Source: Haematobia irritans
Lineage: Eukaryota > Arthropoda > Insecta > Diptera > Muscidae
DNA: 64,000 nucleotides
NCBI RefSeq assembly: GCF_050003625.1
Contig: NC_134398.1
Span: 199,523,700-199,587,699, forward strand
Direction of reading: 5' to 3'
In this document: positions 47,047 through 58,348 of the stretch, piece after piece
How the letters are laid out: the number at the start of each line of letters is the position of its first letter
Position numbering within the stretch: the stretch's first letter is position 1
The notes under the pieces: model-generated
Database searches by the model: none
What the model was told of the DNA's origin: nothing
What the model saw: only the letters and a program-made list of their open reading frames with translations
Position numbers and translations under genes: made by a program

Positions 47047-48828
47047 GATTTTTATACCCTCCACCATAGGATGGGGGTATATTAACTTTGTCATTCCGTT
47101 TGTAACACATCGAAATATTGCTCTAAGACCCCATAAAGTATATATATTCTGGGTCGTGGTGAAATTCTGAGTCGATCAAAGCATGTCCGTCCGTCCGTCC
47201 GTCTGTCCGTCTGTCCGGCTGTCCGTCCGTCTGTGGAAATCACGCTAACTTCCGAACGACACAAGCTATCGACTTGAAACTTGGCACAAGTAGTTGTTAT
47301 TGATGTAGGTCGGATGGTATTGAAAATCGGCCATATCGGACCACGTTTACGTATAGCCCCCATATAAACCGATCCCCAAATTTGGCTTGGGAAGCCTCCC
47401 GGAGCAGCAAAATTCATCCGATCCGGTTGAAATTTGGTACCTGATGTTAGTATACGGCCTCTAACAACCATGCAAAAATTGGTCCATATCGGTCCATAAT
47501 TATATATAGCTCCCATATAAACCGATCCCCAGATTTGACCTCCGGAGCCTCTTGGAGGAGCAAACTTCATCCGATCCGGTTGAAATTTAGTACGTGGTCT
47601 TAGTATACGGTCTCTAACACCCATGCAAAAATTGGTCCATGTCGGTTCATAATTATATATAGCCCCCATATAAACCGATCCCCAGATTTGACCTCCGGAG
47701 CCTCTTGGAGGGGAAAAATTCATCCGATCCGGTTGAAATATGGTACCTGATGTTAGTATACGGTCTCTAACAACCATGCAAAAATTGGTCCATATCGGTC
47801 CATAATTATATATAGCCCCCATATAAACCGATCCCCAGATTTGAACTCCGGAGCCTCTTGGAGGGGCAAAATTCATCCGATCCTGTTGAAATTTGGTACC
47901 TGATGTTAGTATACGGCCTCTAACAACCATGCAAAAATTGGTCCATATCGGTTCATAATTATATATAGCTCCCTATATAAACCGATCCCCAGATTTGAAC
48001 TCCGGAGCCTCTTGGAGGAGCAAAATTCATCCGATCCAATTGAAATTTAGTACGTGGTGTTAGTATATAGTCTCTAACAACCATGGAAAAATTGGTCCAT
48101 ATCGGTTCATAATTATATAAAGCTCCCATATAAACCGATCCCCAGATTTGACCTCAGGAGCCTCTTGGAGGAGCGAAATTCATCCGATCCAGTTGAAATT
48201 TGGTACATGGTGTTTGGTATATGGTATCTAACAACCATGCAAAAATTGGTCCATATCGGTCCATAATTATATATAGCAAAAGTCATCCGATGCGGTTGAA
48301 ATTTGGTACATTTTGTCAATATATGGCCTCTAACAGCCATGTAAAAATTGGTCAATATCGGTCTTTAGTTATATATAGCCGATGACTTATTACACAAAAA
48401 TTGGTCCATATCGCCAAAAATAATCTACCAAAACTTTATTTCCATAGAAAATTTTGTCAAATTTTATTACTATAGAAAGTTGTGTCAAAATTTCATTTCT
48501 ATAGAAAGTTTTGTCAAACGTTTATTTCTATAGAAAATTTTGTCAAGTTTTTATTCCTATAGAAAATTTTGTCAAATTTTTTTTTGTCAAACTATATTAT
48601 ATACGTATTTAATCGGCCTTTTTTTGTTTAATATATACCCCGTATGGGCTAACTTACAATTTAGAAGACAGTGTTAAAAAGTTTTACGATAACTTGCCAT
48701 CGGCAAGTGTTATCGCAACCCAAGTAATTCGATTGTGGATGACAGCCTTTAGTAGAAGTTCCTACGCAATCCATGGTGGAGGGTACATAAGATTCGGCCT
48801 GGCCGAACTTACGGCCGTATATACTTGT
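47047..48828 (-). mobile_element. Family A HINE-like element, full length
   Basis: The 3' terminus TTTTATACCCTCCACCATAG at about 47051 is followed by the tail and an extended GTCCGTCCGTCCGTCTGTCC microsatellite (about 47180-47235). About seven 153-bp units follow, then a shortened MITE junction (CCAAAAATAATCTACCAAAA, without GGTTGCCAC), a forward 29-bp array (about 48430-48590), TATACGTATTTAATCGGCCT, and the 5' tip GGCCGTATATACTTGTTTT. The 279-aa frame at 47091-47930 is the 153-bp units and tail translated. Confidence 0.92.
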
Positions 48829-48829
48829 T

Positions 48830-48930
48830 TTATTTTAATTTTACCTTTTGCCGGACGGGGATTCGAACAGCGGACCACACAGTTTGTGAGGATCAAAGAA
48901 GTAGCTGATCAATTGCCCAAGGAAAAATAA
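48830..48930 (-). mobile_element. tRNA-like SINE fragment of a different family
   Basis: On the minus strand, TTGGGCAATTGATCAGCTAC, then GTGGTCCGCTGTTCGAATCC, CCGTCCGGCAAAAGG. It contains a B-box-like TGTTCGAATCC (complement of 48859-48869) in a tRNA T-arm-like context, then AAAATTAAAATAAAA. The A box is less clear. It abuts the 5' tip of the family A copy and differs from the SINEs at 18.6 and 21.2 kb. Confidence 0.5.
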
Positions 48931-48999
48931 AATGGTAATTTTGTAATAACAAGCAACAACCACCAATTTAATTCAATATCGCTCCCTGTTAAATAGCGC

Positions 49000-49260
49000 T
49001 CCAAGCTACTAAACACATATATGTTTATAGGCTATTTCTAAATTAATATATGTTTGCATCCAAGCATATTATATTTACAAACATTTTATGTCCCAAACAT
49101 AATATGTTCTAACATATTAACATATATGTCCCAAACATTTTATGCTAGTTTATGAACATTATATGCTTGCACTCAAAAATATTGTGTTTAAATATTTGTG
49201 TTCCAAACATATAATGTTTATAGCCAAACATATGAAAAACAGTCTTTTTCATCCGTGTAG
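49000..49260. repeat. AAACATATATGTTTGG palindromic repeat element, copy 2
   Basis: Dense in ACATATATGTTT, CCAAACATAATATG and CAAACATTTTATG words. Ends GAAAAACAGTCTTTTTCATC, CGTGTAG, whose inverse shares the CTACACG start of copy 1 (46505). Confidence 0.65.
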
Positions 49261-49374
49261 GGTCACTCAACGGAATTTTTAATATTTTTTATATTTTGGT
49301 GGCTCTAGAGGAGGAAATTATAAGCCTCGTGCCAAAAAAAATCTAACTAAATTTGAAGAAAATCTTACCAGAAA

Positions 49375-50935
49375 TCTTCCAAACAAATTTATTACTATAG
49401 AGAATTTTGTCAAAATTTTATTTCTATAGAAAATTTTGTGAAAATTTTATTTTTATAAAAATGTTCTCAAAATTGTTTTTCTATAGAAACTGTTCTCAAA
49501 ATTTTATTTCTACAGAGAATTTTCTCAAAATTTTAATTCTATAGAAAATTGTGTCACAATTTTATTTCTATAGAAAATTTTGTCCAAATTTTATTTCTAT
49601 AGAAAATTTTGTCAAAATTTTATTTCTATAGAGAATTTTTTCAAAATTTTATTTCTATAGAAAATGTTGTCAAAATTTTATTTCTATAGAAAATTTTGTC
49701 AAAATTTTATTTCTATAGAAAACTTTCTCAAAATTTTATTTCTTTGGAAATTTTTCTTTAAGTTTTATTTCTATAGAAAATTTTCTCAAGATTTTATTAC
49801 AATAGAAAAGTTTGTCAAAATTTTATTTCTATAGAAAATTTTCTGAAAATTTTATTTCCATAGAAAATTTTATATCTATAGAAAATTTTGTCAATTTTTT
49901 TTTTTTCTATAGAAAATTTTGGCAAAATTTTATTTCTATAGAGAATTTTGTTAAAATTTTATTTCTATAGAAAATTTTGTCAAAAGTTTATTTCTAAAGA
50001 AAATGTTCTCAAAATTTTATTGATATAGAAAAATTTGTCAAAATTTTATTTCTATAGAGAATTTTGTCAAAATTTTATTTCTATAGAAAATGTTGTCAAA
50101 ATTTTATTTCTATAGAAAATTTTGTCACAATTTTATTTCTATAGAAAATGTTCTCAAAATTTTATTTCTATAGAAAATTTTGTCAAAATTTTATTTCTAT
50201 AGAGAATTTTGTCAAAATTTTATTTCTATAGAAAATGTTGTCAAAATTTTATTTCTATAGAGAATTTTGTCAAAATTTTATTTCTATAGAAAATTTTGTC
50301 AAAATTTTATTTCTATAGAGAATTTTGTCAAAATTTTATTTCTATAGAATATGTTGTCAAAATTTTATTTCTATAGAGAATTTTGTTAAAATTTTATTTC
50401 TATAGAAAATTTTGTCAAAATTTTATTTCTATAGAAAATTGTGTCAAAATTTTATTTCTATAGAGAATTTTGTCAAAATTTTATTTCTATAGAAAATGTT
50501 GTCAAAATTTTATTTCTATCGAAAAATTTGTCACAATTTTATTTCTATATAAAATGTTGTCAAAATTTTATTGATATAGAAAAATTTGTCAAAGTTTTAT
50601 TTCTATAGAAAATTTTGTCAAAATTTTATTTCTATAGAGAATTTTGTCAAAATTTTATTTCTATAGAGAATTTTGTTAAAATTTTATTTCTATAGAAAAT
50701 TTTGTCAACATTTTATTTCTACAGAAAATTTTGTCAACATTTTATTTCTATAGAGAATTTTGTCAAAATTTTATTTCTATAGAAAATGTTGTAAAAATTT
50801 TATTTCTATAGAAAATTTTATCAAAATTTTATTTCAATAGAAAATTTTGTCCAAATTTTATTTCTATAGAAAAGTGTCTCAAAATTTTATTTCTATAGAA
50901 AATTTTCTCAAAATTTTATTTCTATACAAAATGTT
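49375..50935 (+). repeat. 29-bp minisatellite array (forward)
   Basis: About 54 units. A variant with AGAGAATTTT instead of AGAAAATTTT recurs every few units in the middle (about 50050-50770), and TTGATATAGAAAAATTTGTC occurs at about 50020 and 50571. Both suggest block amplification. Confidence 0.95.
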
Positions 50936-51013
50936 TTCTAGAGAAATAACATTTTGACAATGTTTTCTATAAAAATAAAATTTTGGTAGATTGTTTTTGG
51001 CTCGAGTGGCAAC
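50936..51013 (-). repeat. Orientation switch and MITE end
   Basis: The repeat flips to reverse orientation (TTTTCTAGAGAAATAACATT). It then ends in the MITE/family A junction TTTTGGTAGATTGTTTTTGG, CTCGAGTGGCAAC, at which the next element begins. Confidence 0.8.
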
Positions 51014-51284
51014 CAGGGCTGTGGAGTCGAGCCAATTGTGCTCGACTCCGGCTCCAGCATTTTTCATCAGCTCGACTCCGACTCCGTAGTCGACTCCGGG
51101 TAATATAACTAAATCTCATTTTAATACCACTAATTTATTATATTGTGCTATTGTGGGGGTACCGTAAGTGGATCGATATAAAGTATCGTATTTATTTATG
51201 TGTGCAAAAAAAGGTCTTAATTTCACATTAGATGCCAATTGAACTCTATATTTCAAATTTAGGGCAATGTTTAATAAATAAAAT

Positions 51285-51780
51285 AATGATATAAATACCC
51301 TCATAATATGAGAAGATACCAACAGTATATGTATTTGTGGACCAAATTATTGATACTATCTCAAATCCTTTAAATTTGTTGCGAGCTATATAAAGGTTTA
51401 TATTCCCATATGCATGAATTTGAATCTGAATCGATTTAGACAAAATTGTATATACTTCTACAAAATCTATGTACTTAAAATTTAAATCTAACGTTATGGG
51501 ACGTAACACAATTAAAAAAAAATAAAAATGCAAGAAAAGTCTAAAGTCGGGTGGGCCGATTATAATATACTCTGCACAACTTTGTATTTAGATCTACATT
51601 TTGATGAAATCTCAAATCAGACTTCTACAAAATCTCGGGCAATATTTGGGAAATATTTATAATTGTTTAGACAAATTCGCAAAAATGCATTTATTAATCA
51701 TTCATTGAAAAATTTTAAAATTTGAGTAATTTCTACAAGTTTTCGACTTAGCAGTGAGTATCAGTGAGCATACAATTTTG
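51285..51780 (+). mobile_element. Two family C HINE-like fragments in tandem
   Basis: First, GGTTTATATTCCCATATGCA to GACGTAACACAATT, family C 5' region without its tip. Then GCAAGAAAAGTCTAAAGTCG, GGTGGGCCGATTATAATATA, CTCTGCACAACTTTG, a 5' end with the region after it. Neither has 153-bp units or a tail. Confidence 0.75.
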
Positions 51781-52740
51781 GAAAATTTTATATAGAAATA
51801 ACATTTTGCAAAATTTTCTACAGAAACTAAATTTTGCCAAAATTTTCTATAGAAATAAAATTTTGGCAAAATTTTCTATAGAAATCAAATTTTGGCCAAA
51901 TATATAGAAATAAAATTTTGAATAAAATTTTTATAGAAATAAAATTTTGCAAAATTTTTATAGAAATAAAAGTTTGAAAAAATTATCAATAGAAATACAA
52001 TTAAAAAAAATGTGTAGCAAACAAAATTTTGCAAAATTTTCTATACAAATAAAATTTTGCAAAGTATTCTATAGAAACAAAATTTTGACTAAATTTTCTA
52101 TAGAAATAAAATTTTGACTAAATTTTATATAGAACAAAATATTTCTATAGTAGTACAATTTTGAATACATTTTTTATAGAAGTGAGTATCAGTGAGCATC
52201 AGTAAGAAAAAAATTGAGAAAATTTGCTATAGCAATAAAATTTGATTTTATAGAAATAAAATTTCAAATTTTTTTTTATAGAAATACAATTTTGCAAAAA
52301 TTATCAATAAAAATACAATTTTAGAAAATTGTCTGTGTAGTAAATAAAATTCTGCAAAATATTCTAGAGAAACAAAATTTTGACTAAATTTTCTATAGAA
52401 ATAAAATTTTGACCAAATTTGACTATAAAATTTTGGCAAAATTTTCTATAGAAATAAAATTTTTGTGTAACAAACAAAATTTTGCAAAATTTTCTATAGA
52501 AATAAAATTTTGCAAAATATTCTATAGAAACAAAATGTTGACTCAATTTTCTATACAAATAAAATTTTGACCACATTTTCTATAGAAAAAAAAATTTCTA
52601 TAGTAATAAAATTTTGAATAAATGTTTTATAGAAATAAAATTTTGAAAAAATTTGCTATAGAAATAAAATTTTGAAAAAATTTTTGATAGAAATAACATT
52701 TTGACAAAATTTTCTATAAAAACAACTTTGAAACCATTTT
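51780..52740 (-). repeat. Degenerate 29-bp-type array
   Basis: About 33 reverse units, more diverged than elsewhere, many shortened to TTTTGCAAAATTTTCTATAG. Words such as GTGTAACAAACAAAATTTTG occur twice or more, so blocks were duplicated. Confidence 0.9.
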
Positions 52741-53103
52741 CTGTCAATATTCTACATATTGGCCTTAAAATAAAATTAAAAAAACAATAATTTCGATTGT
52801 TCGAAATATTTCAAATAAATTGATATGGGCATCCAGCCCATCTGCTAGTCTAACATTCTAGGAAACATAAAAAGATAGCCGTAATTGGAAGTTGATTTTG
52901 ATTTACAATCATGCTGTACATTGATCGTATAAAAAACGCAATGGAAACTAATTTGCGTAAAAACTTGCTTAGCTACAAAAATGTGAAGTGTTTTAAAAAA
53001 TATGGTTTAGCCGGAGTCGGAGTCGAGCAAAATTTTGACGACTCCGACTCCAGCAAAATCTTCAGACTCCGACTCCAAGACTCCGGCTCCACAGCCGTGG
53101 TGA

Positions 53104-53632
53104 CAACACCACGTACCAAATTTCAACCGGTTCGGATGAATTTTGCTCCTCTAAAAGGCTCCGGAGGTCAAATCTGGGGATATGTTTATATGAGGGCTAT
53201 ATATAATTATGGACCGATGTGGACCAATTTTTGCATGGTTGTTAGAGACCATATACTAACACCATGAACCAAATTTCATCCTGATCGGATGAAATTTGCT
53301 TCTCTTAGAGCAATCGCAAGCCAAATTTGGGGGTCCGTTTATATGAGGCTATACGTAAAAGTGGACCGATATGGCCCATTTGCAATACCATCCGACCTAC
53401 ATCATTAACAACTACTTGTGCCAAGTTTCAAGTCGATAGCTTGTTTCGTTCGGAAGTTAGCGTGATTTTAACAGACGGACGGACGGTGGACGGACATGCT
53501 CAGATCGACTCAGAATTTCACCACGACCCAGAATATATATACTTTATGGGGTCTTAGGGCAATATTTTGATGTGTTACAAATGGAATGACAAAGTTAATA
53601 TACCCCCATCCTATGGTGGAGGGTATAAAAAA
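53104..53632 (+). mobile_element. Family A HINE-like 3' part
   Basis: About two 153-bp units from ACCACGTACCAAATTTCAAC, then ACGGACGGACGGTGGACGGA, the conserved tail and the terminus CCTATGGTGGAGGGTATAAA. The 5' half is absent or replaced by the preceding composite element. Confidence 0.88.
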
Positions 53633-53997
53633 ACAAAAAAAAATATTTCTATAGAAAATATTCTCAAAATTGTATGTCTATAGAAAATTTTGTCAGGTCA
53701 TTACTTTCTCCTCATTTTAGCAATATATTGTTCAAATTTCGAAGAGTGGATTACAATTAAGTTCATTTTTCGCACAAGAAATTTAATTTCGTTCCACTAA
53801 AACAGTTTACTTTTTTTTTTGCTGTGCATAGGGAAACCTTCTAATATCTGGATATAACCACATGACACAATCATCTCTACTGACCAGTATGTAATTTAAC
53901 TTTTGTTCTATGTTTTTTTTTTCGATTTTTTTTTAAATAAAAAAAATCAAATTAATTTTCAAGTAAACTGATCGGAAATAAAACAAAACAATAAAAT

Positions 53998-54442
53998 TTT
54001 CAATTTCTATAGAAAATTTTGTCACAATTTTATTTCTATAGAAAATTTTATCAAAATTTTATTTCTATAGACAATTTTGTCACAATTTTATTTCTATAGA
54101 AAATTTTGTTTACATTTAATTTCTATAGAAAATTTTGTCACAATTTTATTTCTATACAAAATGTTCTCAAAATTTTATTTCTATAGAAAATTTTGTCAAA
54201 ATTTTATTTCTATAGAAAATTTGTCACAATTTTATGTCTATAGAAAATGTTATCAATTTTTTTTACTATAGAAAAGTTTGTCAAAATTTTATTTCTATAG
54301 AAAATTTTGGCAAAATTGTATTTCTATAGAAAATGTTGTCACAATTTAATTTCTATAGAAATTTTTGTCAAAATTTCATTTCTATAGAATATTTTGTCAA
54401 AATTTTATTTCTATAGAAAATTTTGTCAAAAATTTATTTCTA
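53998..54442 (+). repeat. 29-bp minisatellite array (forward)
   Basis: About 15 units between the two copies of the 300-bp duplication. Confidence 0.94.
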
Positions 54443-54640
54443 CAGCAAGATGGTGGGATGGACGCAAGTTTCGGAATTACCACATCCCTCATCAGCATCA
54501 TCTACTTGCAGTAAAACTATCAACCAATTTTCAGAAAAAAACTCTTGTAGTTTAGGCAACGCAATGGTTTTTTAAGCGTAGATCAAAACAACAAATATGA
54601 TTGCAGTACAAACCAACAATAAAAAAGAACAACAAAAAAT
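54443..54640. mobile_element. Foldback element, copy 3 (right half)
   Basis: CAAGATGGTGGGATGGACGC, CATCAGCATCATCTACTTGC, CTCTTGTAGTTTAGGCAACG, CAATGGTTTTTTAAGC, then ATGATTGCAGTACAAACCAA. This matches the loop and right arm of 39461-39838, with the inner part of the right arm deleted. Confidence 0.8.
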
Positions 54641-55030
54641 TATTTCTGTATAAAATGTTCTCAAAATTTTATTTCTATAGAAAATTTTGTCAGGTCATTA
54701 CTTTCTCCTCATTTTAGCAATATATTGTGGAAATTTCGAAGAGTGGATACATTTAAGTTCACACAAGAAATTGCATTTTGTTCCACTAAAACAGTTTACT
54801 TTTTTCTTGCTGTGCATAGGGAAACCTTCTAATATCTGGATATAACCACATGACACAATCATCTCTACTGACCAGTATGTAATTTAACTTTTGTTCTATG
54901 TTTTTTTTCGTTTTTTTTTTCAATAAAAAAAATCTAATTAATTTTCAAAGTAAACTGATCGGAAATAAAACAAAGCAATAATACAATAAGAGAAAGAGAG
55001 AAATAACTTCCCAATGACATAGGACATGTA

Positions 55031-55835
55031 CAGTGTTGCCAATTTGGTGCTTTTAGCACCAATTTTAATGCTTTTTGATTTATAAAAAGCACCAAATTGC
55101 ATTTTTAGTGCCTTTTCAAAAAAAGCACCAACTTGGTGCTTTCTGGCATTTTTATTTAGTGCTTTTGGTGCTTTTTTTATTTTGAACAGTATTAAGTTTA
55201 ATTGATACAAAAATTTTGACTAGACTTTCAAGAGCCGAAGAAACTCAAATTTATTGCCAAATATAGAATTTGATTGTTATGAAGTTGGTATTGATTATTT
55301 TTTAATTAATATTGTTATTTAGGGTATTCTGTAGGAAAGTAGAGCGATGAGTGTCGAATTTTTGAATTTGGTAAAGATGTCATTAAAAGCGTTTGTATTA
55401 AATTCACAAAAGCACGCACAACTGAAATAAGCAATAGACTCCTTCCATATATTAATATTTTGAAAGTTGAAAAACATCACTGATCAAAATGAATTGGACG
55501 AAAGCATTAAAACTGATCAAGGTGTATACTTGAATAGCGGTTCATAATGGTGAGTACTAAGTTTGAGTTTTGCCGCTAAAGTGAAATCTGTCTCAGTAAA
55601 AATGGCCATAAAACTATGCATATTTGCTGCAAATTTTATTATAACTTGATGGGGAATAGCCTTAACCTTAATTTCTTGAAATTCAATTCACAAAAGTTCT
55701 ATAATACATCTTCAGAAGTTTTTTTTTTTTTTTAGTAGTAGAGCATTTAATTTTCGATTTTGTGGTGGAAGGTTGTATGTTAGAATGTCTAATATTTTTT
55801 TGGTGCTTTTTGGCCTTGGGGAGTTGGCAACACTG
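55031..55835. mobile_element. hAT-like MITE with perfect 8-bp target duplication
   Basis: Ends CAGTGTTGCCAA and inverted TTGGCAACACTG are perfect over 12 bp. GACATGTA flanks both sides exactly (55023-55030 and 55836-55843). Subterminal AAAGCACCAA/TTGGTGCTTT words occur many times in both orientations, as in transposase-binding regions of hAT elements. 805 bp, no coding capacity. The clean duplication suggests a fairly recent insertion. Confidence 0.95.
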
Positions 55836-55843
55836 GACATGTA

Positions 55844-56322
55844 TACGCCCTTAACACACTAACACATGTAAACTAATACAATTGGAAGAGGCAGCAGACT
55901 ACAGCTACAACAACAACAACAACAAAACAACTTTGAACAATAAAGCTTTTGTGGACAAGTGAAAAATATTGAAACAATGCCGTAAATAAAAATGCCATAC
56001 AACAATGGACTATATTCAATGTTGTAAAGCATATCGACACATGTTGAAATGAAAAAGCAACAACAACAACATCCTATGATATATTGTAGATGAGTAGGTA
56101 TGTGTGTGTGTGTATGTGTGGAGTAAGGTAGGAAAAAAACCAAAGTCCCCCCAATTACTATAGTAACAAAAGGGAGCCATATAATCTGCTGCGTCATGTT
56201 GCCATTTTAAAGAGATGTCAAAGTTCGGTCATATATCACAAAAATCAAGTAGAAGGAGATGTAACATAAACTCAGAACACACACGCACACACAACACATA
56301 TGTCCCTATATCTACAAATACT
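55844..56322. other. No gene recognised; simple repeats
   Basis: ACAACAACAACAACAAC at about 55905-55925, GTGTGTGTGTGT near 56102, ACACACGCACACACA near 56278. The frame at 55859-56197 (minus) is Cys/Phe-rich because of these tracts. Confidence 0.6.
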
Positions 56323-56779
56323 AGAGTATCCCAGCGGCGTAAATCGAGAGCACTTTCGATTTAAAGCATTCACGGAGCCCTTATTTTAGAGGCAATACTC
56401 GTACGATTAGGTCTTATAAAATAATCCCTTTTGTAAGACCTCTTCCTTCTTTACAAAAAAAGTTGATACACATTCATCATTCATTGCAAAAACCAGGCCT
56501 TAAAAAAGGTCTTTATTTGCTAAGATCGCTATCCCTTTTCTCATAGCATACTTGTCGAGGCGTTTTGAAATGGCTTATATGGGACATGTGTTTAAAGACA
56601 CATTTTAAAGAACTCCTAATAGGCCTTGTTTGGTATTGTGAATTACAATTTGTTCTTGCAACGGACCATAGCAAGCTCTTATAATTTACGAAACCTTTGA
56701 AAAGCCCTTATGCCGTAAGCCAATTCATAAGTTTTTCGACAACGAGTCACAAACAATATAACGGCTTAAAAAAAAAAAA

Positions 56780-58069
56780 ACAAGTATATACAGCAGTAAG
56801 TTCGGCCGGGCCGAATCTTAAATACCCACCACCATGAACCAAATATTAGGATTTCCTTTGAAATTTCAGGAGGGCTTGAGGACTTGAGGACGCTTCCCGA
56901 AGATACATTTAAAGATTTCACCTATGAGGACTATATCAGATTCTGGATTTATAAGAACCATTTTTGTTTGAGTTTTAGAGGAATCCCTAACATCTCTTGT
57001 AAGTGTGCAAGAAAATTATAAAATAACGTCTTGATTTGAAATTTTAAATCTGTAGATTTTCACCCGAAAAATAAAATCTGGAAATTTTACATTGAGTTTC
57101 AAGCAATTTTCATGATCAGTGCGCCTTCTATAGTCACAAGAAGTGAAATTGGTCTATATGGAGGCATTACCAAATGGACCGATAAAAACTTAATCCGATA
57201 CACGTTTTTGTGAGCCTTAAATACGAGAATATTTACAATTTCAGGCAAATCGGATAAAAACTACGGTTTCTAGAAACCTAAGGAGTTAAATCGGGAAATC
57301 GTTCTTATGGGGGCTATACTAAAATACCGACCGATACTAACCGTTTTCGGCACACCTCTTTATGGCCCAAAAATACCTCTAGATTTCCAATTTCAGGCAA
57401 ATTGGATAAAAACTACGGTTTCTATAAGCCCAAGAAGTAAAATTGGGAGGTCGGTTTATATGGGGGCTATACCAAAACATGGACCGACACTCACCATTTT
57501 TGGCACACCTCTTCAAGGTCCCAAAATAGCTCTAGATTTTCAATTTCGCGCAAATTGGATGAAAACTACGGTTTCTATAAGCGAAAGACCCCAAATCGGG
57601 AGGTCGGTTTATATGGGGGCTATACCAAAACATAGACCGACACTCACCATTTTTGGCACACCTCTTCAAGGTCCCAAAATATCTCTAGATTTTCAATTTC
57701 GCGCAAATTGGATGAAAACTACGGTTTCTATAAGCGAAAGACCCCAAATCGGGAGGTCGGTTTATATGGGGGCTATACCAAAACATGGCCCGATATAGCC
57801 CATCTTCGAACTTGACCTGCGCGCAGACAAAAGACGATTCTGTGCCAAATTTCAGGACGATAGCTCCATTATTGAATGCTGTAGCGTGATTACAACAGAC
57901 AGCCAGACAGACAGACAGACAGACAGACGGACATGCTTATATCGTCTTAGAATTTCTCCCTGATCAAGAATATATATACTTTATATAGTCGGAAATCGAT
58001 ATTTCGATGCGTTACAAACGGAATGACAAACTTATTATACCCCGTCACCATTCTATGGTGGTGGGTATA
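56780..58069 (+). mobile_element. Family B HINE-like element, full length and compact
   Basis: Tip ACAAGTATATACAGCAGTAA, TTCGGCCGGGCCGAATCTTA, AATACCCACCACCATGAACC. Then the family B 5' region and four 153-bp units whose ATGGGGGC cores start at 57307, 57460, 57613 and 57766, exactly 153 bp apart. Next ACAGACAGACAGACAGACGG, the tail, and the hairpin end CCATTCTATGGTGGTGGGTA, TAAAAAG. Inserted into an A-run of the surrounding element. This is the best reference copy of family B here. Confidence 0.92.
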
Positions 58070-58146
58070 AAAAGTCATGTTCTCATATGTGCACTTCTTT
58101 AATCTAAGAGACCTTTGATAAGCCCTTATGCCGTAAGTTTAGAAGT

Positions 58147-58348
58147 AACCGAAAGTTAAGAATAAAAATAATTTTGCACAATTTAAAGCAACACGTGTTT
58201 CTTCATTCGGGCTTGTGATTTCGTCGGAGCAAGTCGCGGTGTTTGTTTGTAACCGAAAGTTAAGAATAAAAATAATTTTGCACAATTTAAGGGAACACGT
58301 GTTTCTTCATTCGGGCTTGTAATTTCGTTGGAACAAGTCGCGGTGTTT
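58147..58348. repeat. 102-bp tandem duplication followed by poly-T
   Basis: Two adjacent copies of a segment (GTAACCGAAAGTTAAGAATA, TTTCTTCATTCGGGCTTG, CAAGTCGCGGTGTT) differing at a few bases. A T-run of about 24 follows directly. Confidence 0.93.

Larger units (their letters stand above)
51014..53099 (+). mobile_element. hAT-like composite element with CAGGGCTGTGG ends
   Basis: Left end CAGGGCTGTGGAGTCGAGCC and inverted right end CACGGCTGTGGAGCCGGAGT share 17 of the first 20 bases. Both are followed by repeated GACTCCGACTCC subterminal words. Flanks GTGGCAAC (51006-51013) and GTGACAAC (53100-53107) match at 7 of 8, as for a hAT target duplication. The interior holds two family C fragments (about 51285-51530 and 51530-51780) and a 29-bp-type array (about 51780-52740). 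No transposase frame is visible. The left TSD overlaps the MITE end GTGGCAACC, so chance similarity is possible. Confidence 0.7.
53690..54980. repeat. About 300-bp direct duplication flanking a 29-bp array
   Basis: The segment from GTCAGGTCATTACTTTCTCC through GGGAAACCTTCTAATATCTG to GTAAACTGATCGGAAATAAA is at about 53693-53990 and again at about 54687-54975, same orientation, offset near 1.0 kb. Small indels distinguish the copies. Both start directly after a 29-bp unit. Between them lie a 29-bp array and a foldback half. The frame at 54938-55210 runs across the second copy and the next MITE and is not a gene. Confidence 0.93.

Noticed and set aside
47091..47930. 279-aa frame, the longest in the window
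   Set aside because: It spans family A 153-bp units, microsatellite and tail. The protein repeats every 51 residues and ends within the terminus, so it reflects repeat structure and not a gene.
54938..55210. 90-aa minus-strand frame with KKAPKALNKNARKHQ
   Set aside because: It crosses the end of a duplicated segment and the left end of a hAT-like MITE; the lysine-rich part is the GCACCAAAA subterminal repeats.
55859..56197. 112-aa Cys/Phe-rich minus-strand frame
   Set aside because: Produced by CAA and GT simple repeats read in reverse.
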